Below, one piece after another: positions 35,951-45,066 of a stretch of DNA of 64,000 nucleotides. The first letter of the stretch is position 1; each line of letters opens with the position of its first letter. Location of the stretch: NCBI RefSeq assembly GCF_040222385.1, contig NZ_JAVKDF010000022.1, positions 372,001 through 436,000 of the forward strand, read 5' to 3'. The position numbers and the translations under genes are program-made. The notes under the pieces are model-generated. The model made no database searches. It was not told the origin of the DNA and saw nothing but the letters and a program-made list of their open reading frames with translations. The stretch comes from Imperialibacter sp040222385 (lineage in GTDB: Bacteria; Bacteroidota; Bacteroidia; Cytophagales; Cyclobacteriaceae).

Positions 35951-36664
35951 ATGAAAAACGTCGATGAATCAAGAAGCCCTGTTTTATCCAAACAATCTGC
36001 ACAGGTGCAGCCTCTACATGCATTAGTAGATCTGGCTATTTTCCTTTCAGTTATGTTTCTGGTTAGGGAAATCAAATTTGATAGCCTGGGTTTCTGGGGA
36101 TACTCATTATTCAAGTCGATTACCACCGTAGGAGTAGCCACACTACTTCTCTATTTCAGAAAGCAATCGTGGAAAGACCTCGGCCTCTTAAAGCCAGGTA
36201 GCTATAAAAAAATGCTGGTGGTGGCAGTCATCATTCTGTTAGGCACCGTAGTGTCAATAATGATTTTTGAAATGTTCCTGCGAGATATCCTATTTACAGG
36301 TACAGATTCAGTTTCAAAATCTAATAGCTTCAGCGAGCTCGAAGGAAACATTCCTTACTTCTTCTCTATCATATTCTTTGTCTGGATTGAGTCTTCTCTG
36401 GAAGAATTACAAGATCGGGGATTCTCACTTAACCGATTTGAATCCCTGTTTACTAAAGTCCCACTTTCAACTATACTGGCAGTACTAATGCAAGCGGCAA
36501 TTTTTGGTTTTAGACACTCTTATGACTTTTCGCCAAGATCTATAACCACAGGTTTAATCGGGCTAGTCTTTGGGGCTGTCTATGTACTAACTGGAAGAAA
36601 TCTTTGGCCTTTAATAATTGCACATATAGTTCTAAATACCATGTCAATGGTTGAAGGGATTTGA
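35951..36664 (+). CDS. CPBP family intramembrane glutamic/metalloprotease
   Basis: Polytopic membrane protein of 237 residues with about seven helices. CPBP motifs are present: E151-E152-xxx-R156 (EELQDR), F187-x-H189 (FGFRHS) and H225-xxx-N229 (IAHIVLN). The family includes CAAX-prenyl protease and bacteriocin-immunity proteins. The gene is AT-richer than its neighbours and interrupts the normal adaptor-pump order, with repeat DNA after it, so it looks like a later insertion. It may process a peptide, or be unrelated to export. An in-frame TTG just before the ATG is ignored. Confidence 0.85.
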   Translation: MKNVDESRSPVLSKQSAQVQPLHALVDLAIFLSVMFLVREIKFDSLGFWGYSLFKSITTVGVATLLLYFRKQSWKDLGLLKPGSYKKMLVVAVIILLGTVVSIMIFEMFLRDILFTGTDSVSKSNSFSELEGNIPYFFSIIFFVWIESSLEELQDRGFSLNRFESLFTKVPLSTILAVLMQAAIFGFRHSYDFSPRSITTGLIGLVFGAVYVLTGRNLWPLIIAHIVLNTMSMVEGI

Positions 36665-37163
36665 TTACAGAAAGTAGATAAAATGAACATAAGTACTCAG
36701 CACTTTAAAAAAGTATCAGGAATAACCCTAAGCTGGGGTAAAATCTCAGTCGAAGGAAGTGAGGAAAGACGGAAGTTGGAAGTTGGAAGACCGAAGCAGG
36801 CGTCGGTACGGTAGCGATGGAAAGTGCGAAGGAAACCGTCAGCCGCCGGGTCAGATAACAAAAGCCCGGGAAAGACGGAAGACAGAAGACGGAAGTAACC
36901 AATAACTATTAACATTTAACAAGTAACCCCAAAAGCGTGAAAAAGATCGTATCCCTGGCTGAATTTCAACCCCTTACCCTAAAGGGCGTATGGTGGACCA
37001 TTTCATTCCCTATATTTCGTGCCCCAAACAGCGGATTCGGTAGCCAACGGGAAGCGAATCGCTCAGGTGCGCCCTTTAGGGGTGCCCGGCTTAGGGCCGG
37101 GGCAAAATCCCAGTCGAAGCTCCCAATCACCAATTCCCTATTCACCCTCCTAACCCAACAGCT
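36665..37163 (+). other. Repeat-rich spacer inside the export operon
   Basis: About 500 bp with no credible gene. A near-identical 21-bp motif with core AAAATCYCAGTCGAAG is at 36735-36755 and 37099-37119. An inverted copy of the dispersed P repeat (CCGTACCGACGCCTG on the minus strand) is at 36797-36811. ACCCTAAAGGGCG and CGCCCTTTAGGGG at about 36978 and 37070 can pair. At 36937 a copy of the first eight codons of the following RND gene appears (MKKIVSLA), then diverges. Confidence 0.65.
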
Positions 37164-40100
37164 TTGAAAAAGATCGTCTCATTAGCCGTTTCCTACCCTA
37201 TTACCATTCTCATGATGGTGATGGCGGTCATCCTTCTTGGATCCATTTCCTTCGATAAGCTGGGGATAGAGCTCTTCCCTGACCTGAAGAACCCCACCCT
37301 TTTCGTTGAGCTCAAGGCCGGCATCCGGCCGCCATCGGAGATCGAAAAACAGTTCGTGGAAAACATCGAGTCCATTGCCATCCGTCAGAGTGGTGCCGTG
37401 GAAGTCAGCTCTATCAGCCAGACGGGCTATGGCAGGGTAACCGTGCACTACGACTGGGGCAAAGACATGGACGAGGCTTTCCTCGATCTGCAGAAGTCGC
37501 TGTCGAGCTATTCGCTAAACGACGACATCGATGAGTTCGCCATTTCGCAGTTTGACCCCAATGCTACGCCGGTCATGATCCTGGGCATCTACAATCCGGC
37601 GTCCAACGATTTTGATGCCCTGCGCAGAGTAGCCGAAACCAACTTCAGGAACGAGCTCATCCGTCTGCCGGGCATTGCCGAAGTGCGTCTTTCAGGAGAG
37701 CAGGAAAAAGAGATTGTGCTCGAAACAGACCCTCATCAGCTGGCGGCCTTTGGGCTCACAGTGAATGACCTGGTAGCCAAAATTCAAAGCTACAACCGCA
37801 ACGTTTCCGGCGGCTTCATTGAAGAGCTGGGCAGAAAATACATCATCAAAGGCCTGGGTATTATAGAGCAACCCGAAGACCTGGAAAACCTCGTGGTGGG
37901 CTACACTACCGCAGGAACTTCCACGCCGGCAGCCAGCACAGCACCCGTAACAACTACTTCAACTGAAACAGCACAAACAACTAATAATCAGTCAGTAACA
38001 AGTAATCAAGTTCCAGTATTGCTTCGGGAGGTCGCCACACTCAAAATCATGGACAAAGAAGCCGGTAGCATCGTGCGGGTGAACCAGCGCAGAAGCCTGG
38101 GCATGTCCATTTACAAGGAAACAAGGTACAACACGGTGAACGCTGTGAACGAGCTCACCGAGGTGCTGGAAGGCCTCAAGACCTCCGTGCCCGGCTACGA
38201 GTTTGTGATCATCCAAAACCAGGGAAGGTTTATCCAGGGAGCCATCGACGAGGTAAAAGAATCGGGCTTGTACGGCGCCTTGTTTGCCATGCTGGTACTC
38301 TTTGTTTTCCTGCGCCGGATCGGCTCCACGCTGGTCATCAGCATTGCCATTCCCATCTCCATCATAGCCACCTTTAACCTGATGTACTTCAATGGGCTTA
38401 CCCTGAACGTAATGACGCTCGGCGGACTGGCCCTCGGTGCGGGCATGCTGGTCGACAATGCCATTGTGGTGGTGGAAGCCATCTTCCGCAAACGGGAAGA
38501 AGGCCTCAGTGTCATAGACGCTGCCATTGCCGGTACGGCCGAGGTAAGCGGGGCCATTACCGCCTCTACCCTGACGACCATCATCGTGTTCCTGCCCATC
38601 GTTTACTTGCAAGGCCCGTCCGGTGAACTCTTCCGTGACCAGGCCTGGACAGTAGCCTTTTCTCTGCTTTCTTCTCTGGCAGTTGCTATACTCGTAATTC
38701 CTACCTTGTTCGCTAGGGTATTCAAAAACGACAAAACAGTGCTGGAAGTACAGCCACTGAAGTTCACCCGCTACCGCAGCTTCCTCGACGGTGTGCTTAA
38801 ATACCGCATCGCTTTCATCATTGCCTCGTTGGTACTGGTGGTGGGGTCGTTTCAGCTGGTGTCAGTCATTGGCAGCGAATACATGCCGCAGTCGGGCACA
38901 CGGGCCATCTCGGTAGACCTCAAGCTCGCCAACGGCACCGCACTGGCCCGCACGTCATCAACGGTCGGACAGATCGAAGCCCAGCTGTTTCAACTTTTCG
39001 AAGGGCAACTCGACAAAGTGTATGCCCATATTGGGCCGGAGCAAAGTCAGTCGGGTATCGAAAACGAGAATGTGTACGAAGAAAACACGGCCAACCTGAA
39101 GCTGATCTTCAACGAAAGCACCGAGCTGGCCATTGCCTCCATCACCGACAGGCTGTCCACCTATTTCGAAAGCATTCCCGGACTGGAAGCCACCTTTTCC
39201 AACGATGAAAGTGCCTTAAACTCCGTGCTGGGCGAAGAGCAAATGCCTTTGGCCGTCGAGATCAGTGGCTCCGACTTCAAAACCCTCGGTTCGTTGTCCG
39301 ACTCCGTCATTGCCGTGATGACCCGCAACGCCGACATCTACGAACCCATGTCGAACCTCGAGCAGGGCGTGCCCCAAATCCAGGTGGATGTGGACAAGTA
39401 CAGGGCTGGCCTCTTCAAGCTGTCCATCGAAGACGTGGTCACACAAATCAAAGACCAGCTGGAAGGCAAGCATGCAGGCACCATCGAACGGGGCGGTGAG
39501 ATGCAGGACATTGAAATCAAAGTGCCCGAGGTGTCGCTGGCCGACCTCGACAATATGCGGATCAAAAGCGGGGAGCAGGAAATTCCTTTAGGTGAGATCT
39601 CCCACATCACGACTGAGTTTGCCACCAACTCCATTTACCGAAAAAACCAAAACAGGGTGGTGCTTATCAGCGCCAGGGTGAACCAGGAAAAGCCTTACGA
39701 TAAAGTGGTGAAGTCGCTGGAGGACGGTCTTTCAGGATTGACAGTGCCGCCGCAATACAAAATAGATGTGGCGGGCCAGGAGCTCAAGCGCAAGGAGTCG
39801 ATGCAGAACCTTACTTTCTCACTCATCCTGTCCATTGTGCTGGTGTACATGGTGCTGGCTTCTCAGTTTGAGTCGCTGCTCCACCCCTTCACCATTTTGC
39901 TTACCATTCCGCTGGCCGGTGTGGGTGCCCTCCTCTCCTTCTTTATCCTGGGCATGCCCCTGAACATGATGGCCTTTATCGGCATCATCATGCTCACCGG
40001 TATTGCGGTGAACGATGCCATTATCCTGGTCGATAGCATCAATAAAAACAAGCGAGATGGCATGCCTATCCGGGACGCTATCCTCGATGCGGGCCAGCGA

Positions 40101-40340
40101 CGGTTCCGGCCCATTATCATGACCAGTCTCACCACCATTTTGGCCCTGCTGCCCCTCACCTTCGGATTTGGTGAAAGTGCTGCACTCAGAGCGCCGATGG
40201 CCGTGGCTGTCATTGGTGGATTGGTAACGTCTACCCTGCTCACGCTGATTGTGATCCCGTGTTTTTACGAAACCATTGAAAGCATTGTCGAACGACTGGC
40301 CAATGTAAAACGCCGCCTTACCAAAGCCTCTCATGTCTAA
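37164..40340 (+). CDS. RND efflux transporter permease (AcrB/HAE type)
   Basis: Inner-membrane RND pump, 1058 residues, full length, with 12 transmembrane helices and two large periplasmic loops. The start is TTG at 37164 (KKIVSLAVSYPITIL), since no ATG or GTG gives the conserved N-terminal helix. The TM4 motif GMLVDNAIVVVEA has D431 and N432 in place of the Asp pair of AcrB, and TM10 has AVNDAIILVDS without the AcrB lysine; both are common in this branch. A Thr/Gln-rich low-complexity insert (about 252-278, TTTSTETAQTTNNQSVTSNQ) is unusual. It overlaps the next RND gene by 8 bp, so the two are probably made together and may form a hetero-complex. Confidence 0.93.
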   Translation: MKKIVSLAVSYPITILMMVMAVILLGSISFDKLGIELFPDLKNPTLFVELKAGIRPPSEIEKQFVENIESIAIRQSGAVEVSSISQTGYGRVTVHYDWGKDMDEAFLDLQKSLSSYSLNDDIDEFAISQFDPNATPVMILGIYNPASNDFDALRRVAETNFRNELIRLPGIAEVRLSGEQEKEIVLETDPHQLAAFGLTVNDLVAKIQSYNRNVSGGFIEELGRKYIIKGLGIIEQPEDLENLVVGYTTAGTSTPAASTAPVTTTSTETAQTTNNQSVTSNQVPVLLREVATLKIMDKEAGSIVRVNQRRSLGMSIYKETRYNTVNAVNELTEVLEGLKTSVPGYEFVIIQNQGRFIQGAIDEVKESGLYGALFAMLVLFVFLRRIGSTLVISIAIPISIIATFNLMYFNGLTLNVMTLGGLALGAGMLVDNAIVVVEAIFRKREEGLSVIDAAIAGTAEVSGAITASTLTTIIVFLPIVYLQGPSGELFRDQAWTVAFSLLSSLAVAILVIPTLFARVFKNDKTVLEVQPLKFTRYRSFLDGVLKYRIAFIIASLVLVVGSFQLVSVIGSEYMPQSGTRAISVDLKLANGTALARTSSTVGQIEAQLFQLFEGQLDKVYAHIGPEQSQSGIENENVYEENTANLKLIFNESTELAIASITDRLSTYFESIPGLEATFSNDESALNSVLGEEQMPLAVEISGSDFKTLGSLSDSVIAVMTRNADIYEPMSNLEQGVPQIQVDVDKYRAGLFKLSIEDVVTQIKDQLEGKHAGTIERGGEMQDIEIKVPEVSLADLDNMRIKSGEQEIPLGEISHITTEFATNSIYRKNQNRVVLISARVNQEKPYDKVVKSLEDGLSGLTVPPQYKIDVAGQELKRKESMQNLTFSLILSIVLVYMVLASQFESLLHPFTILLTIPLAGVGALLSFFILGMPLNMMAFIGIIMLTGIAVNDAIILVDSINKNKRDGMPIRDAILDAGQRRFRPIIMTSLTTILALLPLTFGFGESAALRAPMAVAVIGGLVTSTLLTLIVIPCFYETIESIVERLANVKRRLTKASHV

Positions 40341-43300
40341 CACCGGACTTTTACATACCATCATCAAGCGGAAAGTACTGGTATCGATGCTCTTCATCGG
40401 GTTTTCGGTGATGGGCTATATCTCGTACAACAAGCTGCCGGTGGAGCTGTTCCCCAATGTGGAGCTGCCCATCCTGATTGTGCAGTTGAGTTCCGCCTCG
40501 GAGGTAGACCCTACCTACATGGAAAGCCAGGCCATCATTCCACTGGAAGGCGTGATTGGCACCCTGGAAGGCATTGACGAGATCAGCGCCACTGCCGACA
40601 GCCGGCAAGGGATGATCTTTATCTCCTTTGTGCAGGGCACCAATACGAAATACGCCTACCTCAAGCTGGAGCAAAAGGTGGCCAGCATCAAGGCTGACCT
40701 CACGCCGGAGTTTGTGGTCAATATCATCAAAGTCGATACCGACCAGTTCTCTAACGCCTTCATGGATGTGCAGGTGCTGGGCAGCGGTGGTGTAGACAGG
40801 GTACGGAACGTCACCGACCAGTACATCTTCGACCGCCTGAGCGAGATCGACGGTGTGGGTGGTGTGGAAGTGTTTGGCGGCAGGCAAAAGACCGTAGAGA
40901 TCATCATGGACAACGCTGTGTGCGAAGCCCATGGCATCACGCCCAATACCATCAGCGGTGTGCTGTCTCAAAACTCCAACAAGAGTGCTTTTGTAGGCCA
41001 GGTAGAGCTCAACGGGCAGAATGTGTTTGTGAATGTGACCGCCGAGCTCAAAGACATCAACAATATCGAAAGCCTGGTGGTGTCGGAAAAAGGGCCTTTG
41101 CTCCTGAGTGATGTGGCCCAAGTATTCTTTGGGGTGAAAGAACAAACCACCCTCAGCCGGGTCAATGGCAAAGACGCTGTGTCGATCCGCCTCTCCAAAG
41201 ACCGGCAGGCCAACCTGATTGCGCTTTCTGACAAGACACTTGCCGCCATCGACGAGCTCAACGAAGAGCTGGAGCCCATGGACGTGCAGATAGTGGTGCA
41301 GAACAACCAGGCCGAGGCGATGAGCAAAAACATCGACCAGATCCAGCAGCTGGCTATTACCGGCGGATTGCTCGCCATCTTCGTGCTGTGGGTATTCCTG
41401 CGCAGGCTGAAGTTCATCCTTAGCATTGCCCTGGCCATTCCCATTTCGGTCTACACGGCCTTCAACTTCTTTTACGCCTACGACATTTCCATCAATAGCC
41501 TCACGCTGATAGGTATGGCCCTGGCCATTGGTATGCTGCTCGACAACAGCGTGGTGGTGATCGAAAACATTTACCGCCATGTGGTGAACAAAAAACCGGC
41601 TGAAGAAGCGGTGGTGCAGGGTACCAAAGAAGTAATGCGGTCAGTCATCGCAGCTACTTTGACTACAGTCACGGTGTTCCTGCCCTTTATTTTCTCTACC
41701 AACTTTCTGGCAACCACCATTGGCACACAAATCGGCGTGTCCATTATCTCTACGCTGCTGGTGTCGCTGGTAGTGGCCCTGGTGCTGATTCCCATGCTGG
41801 CCCACGCCGCTATCGACAAGACCGACGAATCAAAGGCTCCATTAATTAAGAACGCTTCGATTCGTCAGCGCACCATCCAGATGTACATGGTCATCCTGAA
41901 GTCGTGCTTCAGAAGGCCCGCCTTTACCATCATCGGCGGCATTGTGCTGTTCTTTATCACCATTGGCCTCAGCCTGCTGATCAGCGTGGCCAGCCTCAAC
42001 GAGGTGGAAACCGAGAACATGAACATGTTCGTGACTATGCCGCAAGGTGCTACGCTGGCTTCTACCGATTTGCTCACGCAAAAGGTAGAAGAAAAGGTGA
42101 TGGCCATTCCTGTGGTGGACAAGCTAATCAGCCAGGTGTCGGAAGGCAGTTCCGTGCTGACTGTACAGGTGGTGGAAGGGTTCAATAAGCTGGACACCAT
42201 TTCGGCAGCCGACCTGAGAAACAGGCTCAGTGCCATTGCCAAAGACTTCGAAGACCTCGACATCTCCCTCGATGCGCCACCTGCTTCCGCAGGCCAGGAC
42301 GGTGGCGGCTTCTCCCCTTCCGACGACTTCGAGCGCATGCTGGGTATTGGCAGCGCTTCCGAGCAGGTCATTATCAAGGGCAACGACTTTGAAGCCATGC
42401 AGTCCATTGCCAACGACATCAATACCTTCATTGCAGGGCTGCAATCGGTGGAGCGCAGCACGGTGAACGTGAGCCCGGAGCGGCCGGAAGCCCATATTTT
42501 GTTTGACCAGCGCCGGATGAGTGCCAACAGCATCACCCAGCAGGATGTGTCAACAGGTCTCAACGACTTCCAGCCCTCCTTTGCTTCAGGCTCCAATTTT
42601 GTGAGCGGCGACGAAGAGTTTGAAATCACCATCCGCACGCAGGACCAGGTGGAATTGGCCGCCAAAGACATGAACGACCTGCGGGAAATGGACGTCACCA
42701 ATGCCGCAGGCGCTACACATACCCTGTCCGACATTGGCTCGGTGATTTACTCGGCCGGTGAAAGCCGGATCAGGCGGCTCAACCAGGAGAAACGCATTGA
42801 GATCACCTACAGCTTTATCGATGAAGTGGTGAACTCCGAATCGCTGCTGGAGGCTTCCCGCCTGGAGATCGACCAGATTGTGGCCGGCATCAATATCCCC
42901 TCCGGCATTGTGGTGGACGTGGTGCACGACGAAGGCCTGTTCGACGAGTTCTATTTCCTCATTGCCGCCGCCATCGTCATCATCTTCATGATCCTGGCGG
43001 CAGTGTTCGAATCGCTCTACCTGCCCGTGGTGATCATGTTCTCTATTCCACTGGCTGCTATCGGGGCCTTTATCGGCCTCACGTTTACCGGCAACTCCCT
43101 GCTCAACGCCAATACCCTCATCGGCTTCCTTATCCTGCTGGGCGTGGTGGTGAACAACGGCATTATCCTCATCGACTATTCGCATTTGCTCCGCCGCCAG
43201 GGCTATAACAAATACAGGGCCCTGATCATGAGTGGCATTTCCCGGATCAGGCCCATCCTCATTACGTCCATCACCACCATTGTGGCCATGCTGCCATTGG

Positions 43301-45066
43301 CGCTGGGTGAAGCAGAATACGTGGTCAGCATTGGGCAACCCTTTGCCATTACCGTGATGGGCGGGCTGGCCTTTGCCACCATCCTCACGCTGATTTACAT
43401 CCCTACCATGAGTGCAGGCTTCGAAAGTGTGCTCGATTGGTTCAGAGGACTCAAGCCAGTGATAAAATTCTCGCAGATCGGCCTGATGACATTGATTACT
43501 CTGCTCATCTTCACCCAAATAGAAGGCTTCCTCTGGCAGTCGATCTGGTTCCTTTCGGCCCTGATCCTTGTGCCGGGTGGCACCCATTTCATCATGACCT
43601 CCCTGCGCCAGGCCAACGCCAAAATGGTGAGCAAGGACGAGAAAATGCATATTGAAGTGCAGAACCTCACCAAAGTGTATGGCAGACCCGGCCGCTGGCT
43701 GCGGGAATGGAAAGGCAACAAGCGCCTGTTTGACGAGCGGGGTGAAGAAATCATCACAGGAAAAAGCATCCTTCAAAACCTGATCTGGCAAGTGGCCCTG
43801 ATGGGTTTCCTCGTCTATTTTGTCTACTTCTTCCTCGACAAAGCCTTCTGGCAGCTGGTGTTCATGATGGCCCTGCACGCCCTGCTCCTTTCCATCTTCC
43901 ACGATGTGGAGCAATGGGCCGACGACAAGCGACCACGGTTGTTCAGCTTCCTGAGCGGACTCCTCTACTGGGTCTTCCCCATTGCCAGTGCCGTGTACCT
44001 CTACGCCGATATACAGGTAAAAGGCTTAGGCATTGTGCTGATCCTGCTGTGGTTCATTGGCCTGTTCCTGGTGCGCATGGCCAATACGCTGGCAAAGAAA
44101 ACAGTAGACCCAGCGCAAATCACCGGGCGCTTCAAAGGCATCCGGCGCTTGTACTGGAAGCTGATCCTGGCCATTCCGTATGTGAAGCCTAAGAAGTCGC
44201 AGTTCAAAGCGCTGAAGGGTGTGAGCCTTACCATTGAGCAGGGTATGTTTGGCTTGCTGGGCCCCAACGGCGCCGGTAAAACCACCCTGATGCGGATTTT
44301 GTGCGGCATCATGGACCAGAGCTATGGCAAGATCTGGATCAATGGCCACGACACCACCCTGAAGCGGGAAGAGCTCCAGGGCCTCATTGGCTACCTGCCC
44401 CAGGCTTTTGGCACCTACGAAAACATGACGCCCTACCAGTTCCTCGACTACCAGGCCATCCTGCGGAAGATCAGCAACAAAAAAGAAAGAGAAGACAGGG
44501 TGCAGTACGTGCTCAAGGCCGTGCACATGGACGAGCACCAGCACAAAAAGATTGGTTCTTTCTCCGGCGGCATGAAGCAGCGCATTGGTATTGCCCAGAT
44601 TTTGCTCCACCTGCCTAAAATACTGGTAGTGGATGAGCCCACGGCCGGTCTCGATCCTTTGGAGCGCATCCGCTTCCGCAACCTGCTGGTGGAGCTGAGC
44701 CGGGAGCGCATTGTGGTGTTTTCCACCCACATCATCGAAGACATTGCCAGCAGCTGTAACCACCTGGCGGTGCTCATCTCCGGTAATATCGAATACAACG
44801 GCAGTCCTACCAGTATGGCCGAGCTGGCCAAAGGCAAGGTGTGGGAATTCCACCTCTCGCCGGAGCAGTTTGAAGAAGAAAAAGGGCATTATGTGATTGT
44901 CCACCATATGCGGGAAGGCGACAAGATTAGGGTGAAATGCCTGGCGGGTGAGCAGCCAAGGCCCGATGCCACGCCGGTGCGGGCCAACCTCGAAGACGCT
45001 TACCTGTGGTTAATGAAAAGTAAAAACAACAAAGCCAATGAAGAGCTACCTGTTCCTGCTGTATAG
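40333..45066 (+). CDS. RND transporter fused to a split ABC ATPase domain
   Basis: Fusion protein of 1577 residues. Residues 1-1035 form a complete RND permease (TM4 motif GMLLDNSVVVIEN, D404; TM10 VVVNNGIILIDYS). Two further helices follow (about 1040-1085). An ABC domain then begins with its first strand and A-loop (MHIEVQNLTKVYG, 1105-1117) but is interrupted by about 170 residues with four more hydrophobic helices. It resumes at 1291 (FKALKGVSLTIEQG) with Walker A GPNGAGKT (1310-1317), Q-loop YLPQAF, signature SGGMKQR (from 1411), Walker B VVDEPTAGLD (D1434, E1435) and STHII. The C-terminal extension matches the operon's other ATPase. No stop or frameshift breaks the frame. An ABC permease gene overlaps its end by 29 bp. 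Confidence 0.92.
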   Translation: MSNTGLLHTIIKRKVLVSMLFIGFSVMGYISYNKLPVELFPNVELPILIVQLSSASEVDPTYMESQAIIPLEGVIGTLEGIDEISATADSRQGMIFISFVQGTNTKYAYLKLEQKVASIKADLTPEFVVNIIKVDTDQFSNAFMDVQVLGSGGVDRVRNVTDQYIFDRLSEIDGVGGVEVFGGRQKTVEIIMDNAVCEAHGITPNTISGVLSQNSNKSAFVGQVELNGQNVFVNVTAELKDINNIESLVVSEKGPLLLSDVAQVFFGVKEQTTLSRVNGKDAVSIRLSKDRQANLIALSDKTLAAIDELNEELEPMDVQIVVQNNQAEAMSKNIDQIQQLAITGGLLAIFVLWVFLRRLKFILSIALAIPISVYTAFNFFYAYDISINSLTLIGMALAIGMLLDNSVVVIENIYRHVVNKKPAEEAVVQGTKEVMRSVIAATLTTVTVFLPFIFSTNFLATTIGTQIGVSIISTLLVSLVVALVLIPMLAHAAIDKTDESKAPLIKNASIRQRTIQMYMVILKSCFRRPAFTIIGGIVLFFITIGLSLLISVASLNEVETENMNMFVTMPQGATLASTDLLTQKVEEKVMAIPVVDKLISQVSEGSSVLTVQVVEGFNKLDTISAADLRNRLSAIAKDFEDLDISLDAPPASAGQDGGGFSPSDDFERMLGIGSASEQVIIKGNDFEAMQSIANDINTFIAGLQSVERSTVNVSPERPEAHILFDQRRMSANSITQQDVSTGLNDFQPSFASGSNFVSGDEEFEITIRTQDQVELAAKDMNDLREMDVTNAAGATHTLSDIGSVIYSAGESRIRRLNQEKRIEITYSFIDEVVNSESLLEASRLEIDQIVAGINIPSGIVVDVVHDEGLFDEFYFLIAAAIVIIFMILAAVFESLYLPVVIMFSIPLAAIGAFIGLTFTGNSLLNANTLIGFLILLGVVVNNGIILIDYSHLLRRQGYNKYRALIMSGISRIRPILITSITTIVAMLPLALGEAEYVVSIGQPFAITVMGGLAFATILTLIYIPTMSAGFESVLDWFRGLKPVIKFSQIGLMTLITLLIFTQIEGFLWQSIWFLSALILVPGGTHFIMTSLRQANAKMVSKDEKMHIEVQNLTKVYGRPGRWLREWKGNKRLFDERGEEIITGKSILQNLIWQVALMGFLVYFVYFFLDKAFWQLVFMMALHALLLSIFHDVEQWADDKRPRLFSFLSGLLYWVFPIASAVYLYADIQVKGLGIVLILLWFIGLFLVRMANTLAKKTVDPAQITGRFKGIRRLYWKLILAIPYVKPKKSQFKALKGVSLTIEQGMFGLLGPNGAGKTTLMRILCGIMDQSYGKIWINGHDTTLKREELQGLIGYLPQAFGTYENMTPYQFLDYQAILRKISNKKEREDRVQYVLKAVHMDEHQHKKIGSFSGGMKQRIGIAQILLHLPKILVVDEPTAGLDPLERIRFRNLLVELSRERIVVFSTHIIEDIASSCNHLAVLISGNIEYNGSPTSMAELAKGKVWEFHLSPEQFEEEKGHYVIVHHMREGDKIRVKCLAGEQPRPDATPVRANLEDAYLWLMKSKNNKANEELPVPAV

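Noticed and set aside
35951..36664. Phage abortive-infection gene
   Set aside because: CPBP proteins are often called Abi, but the EExxxR and His motifs only show an intramembrane protease family; nothing nearby supports a defence role.
36937..37167. 76-residue gene before the RND pump
   Set aside because: Only the first eight residues match the RND start; the rest translates repeat DNA. Treated as a remnant, not a gene.
40351..41580. 409-residue minus-strand open frame
   Set aside because: Antisense to the first part of the RND-ABC fusion, with no family features; a shadow frame.
42586..43914. 442-residue minus-strand open frame
   Set aside because: It lies fully antisense to the RND-ABC fusion gene; its His/Asp/Gln-rich product is the usual shadow of a GC-rich coding frame.
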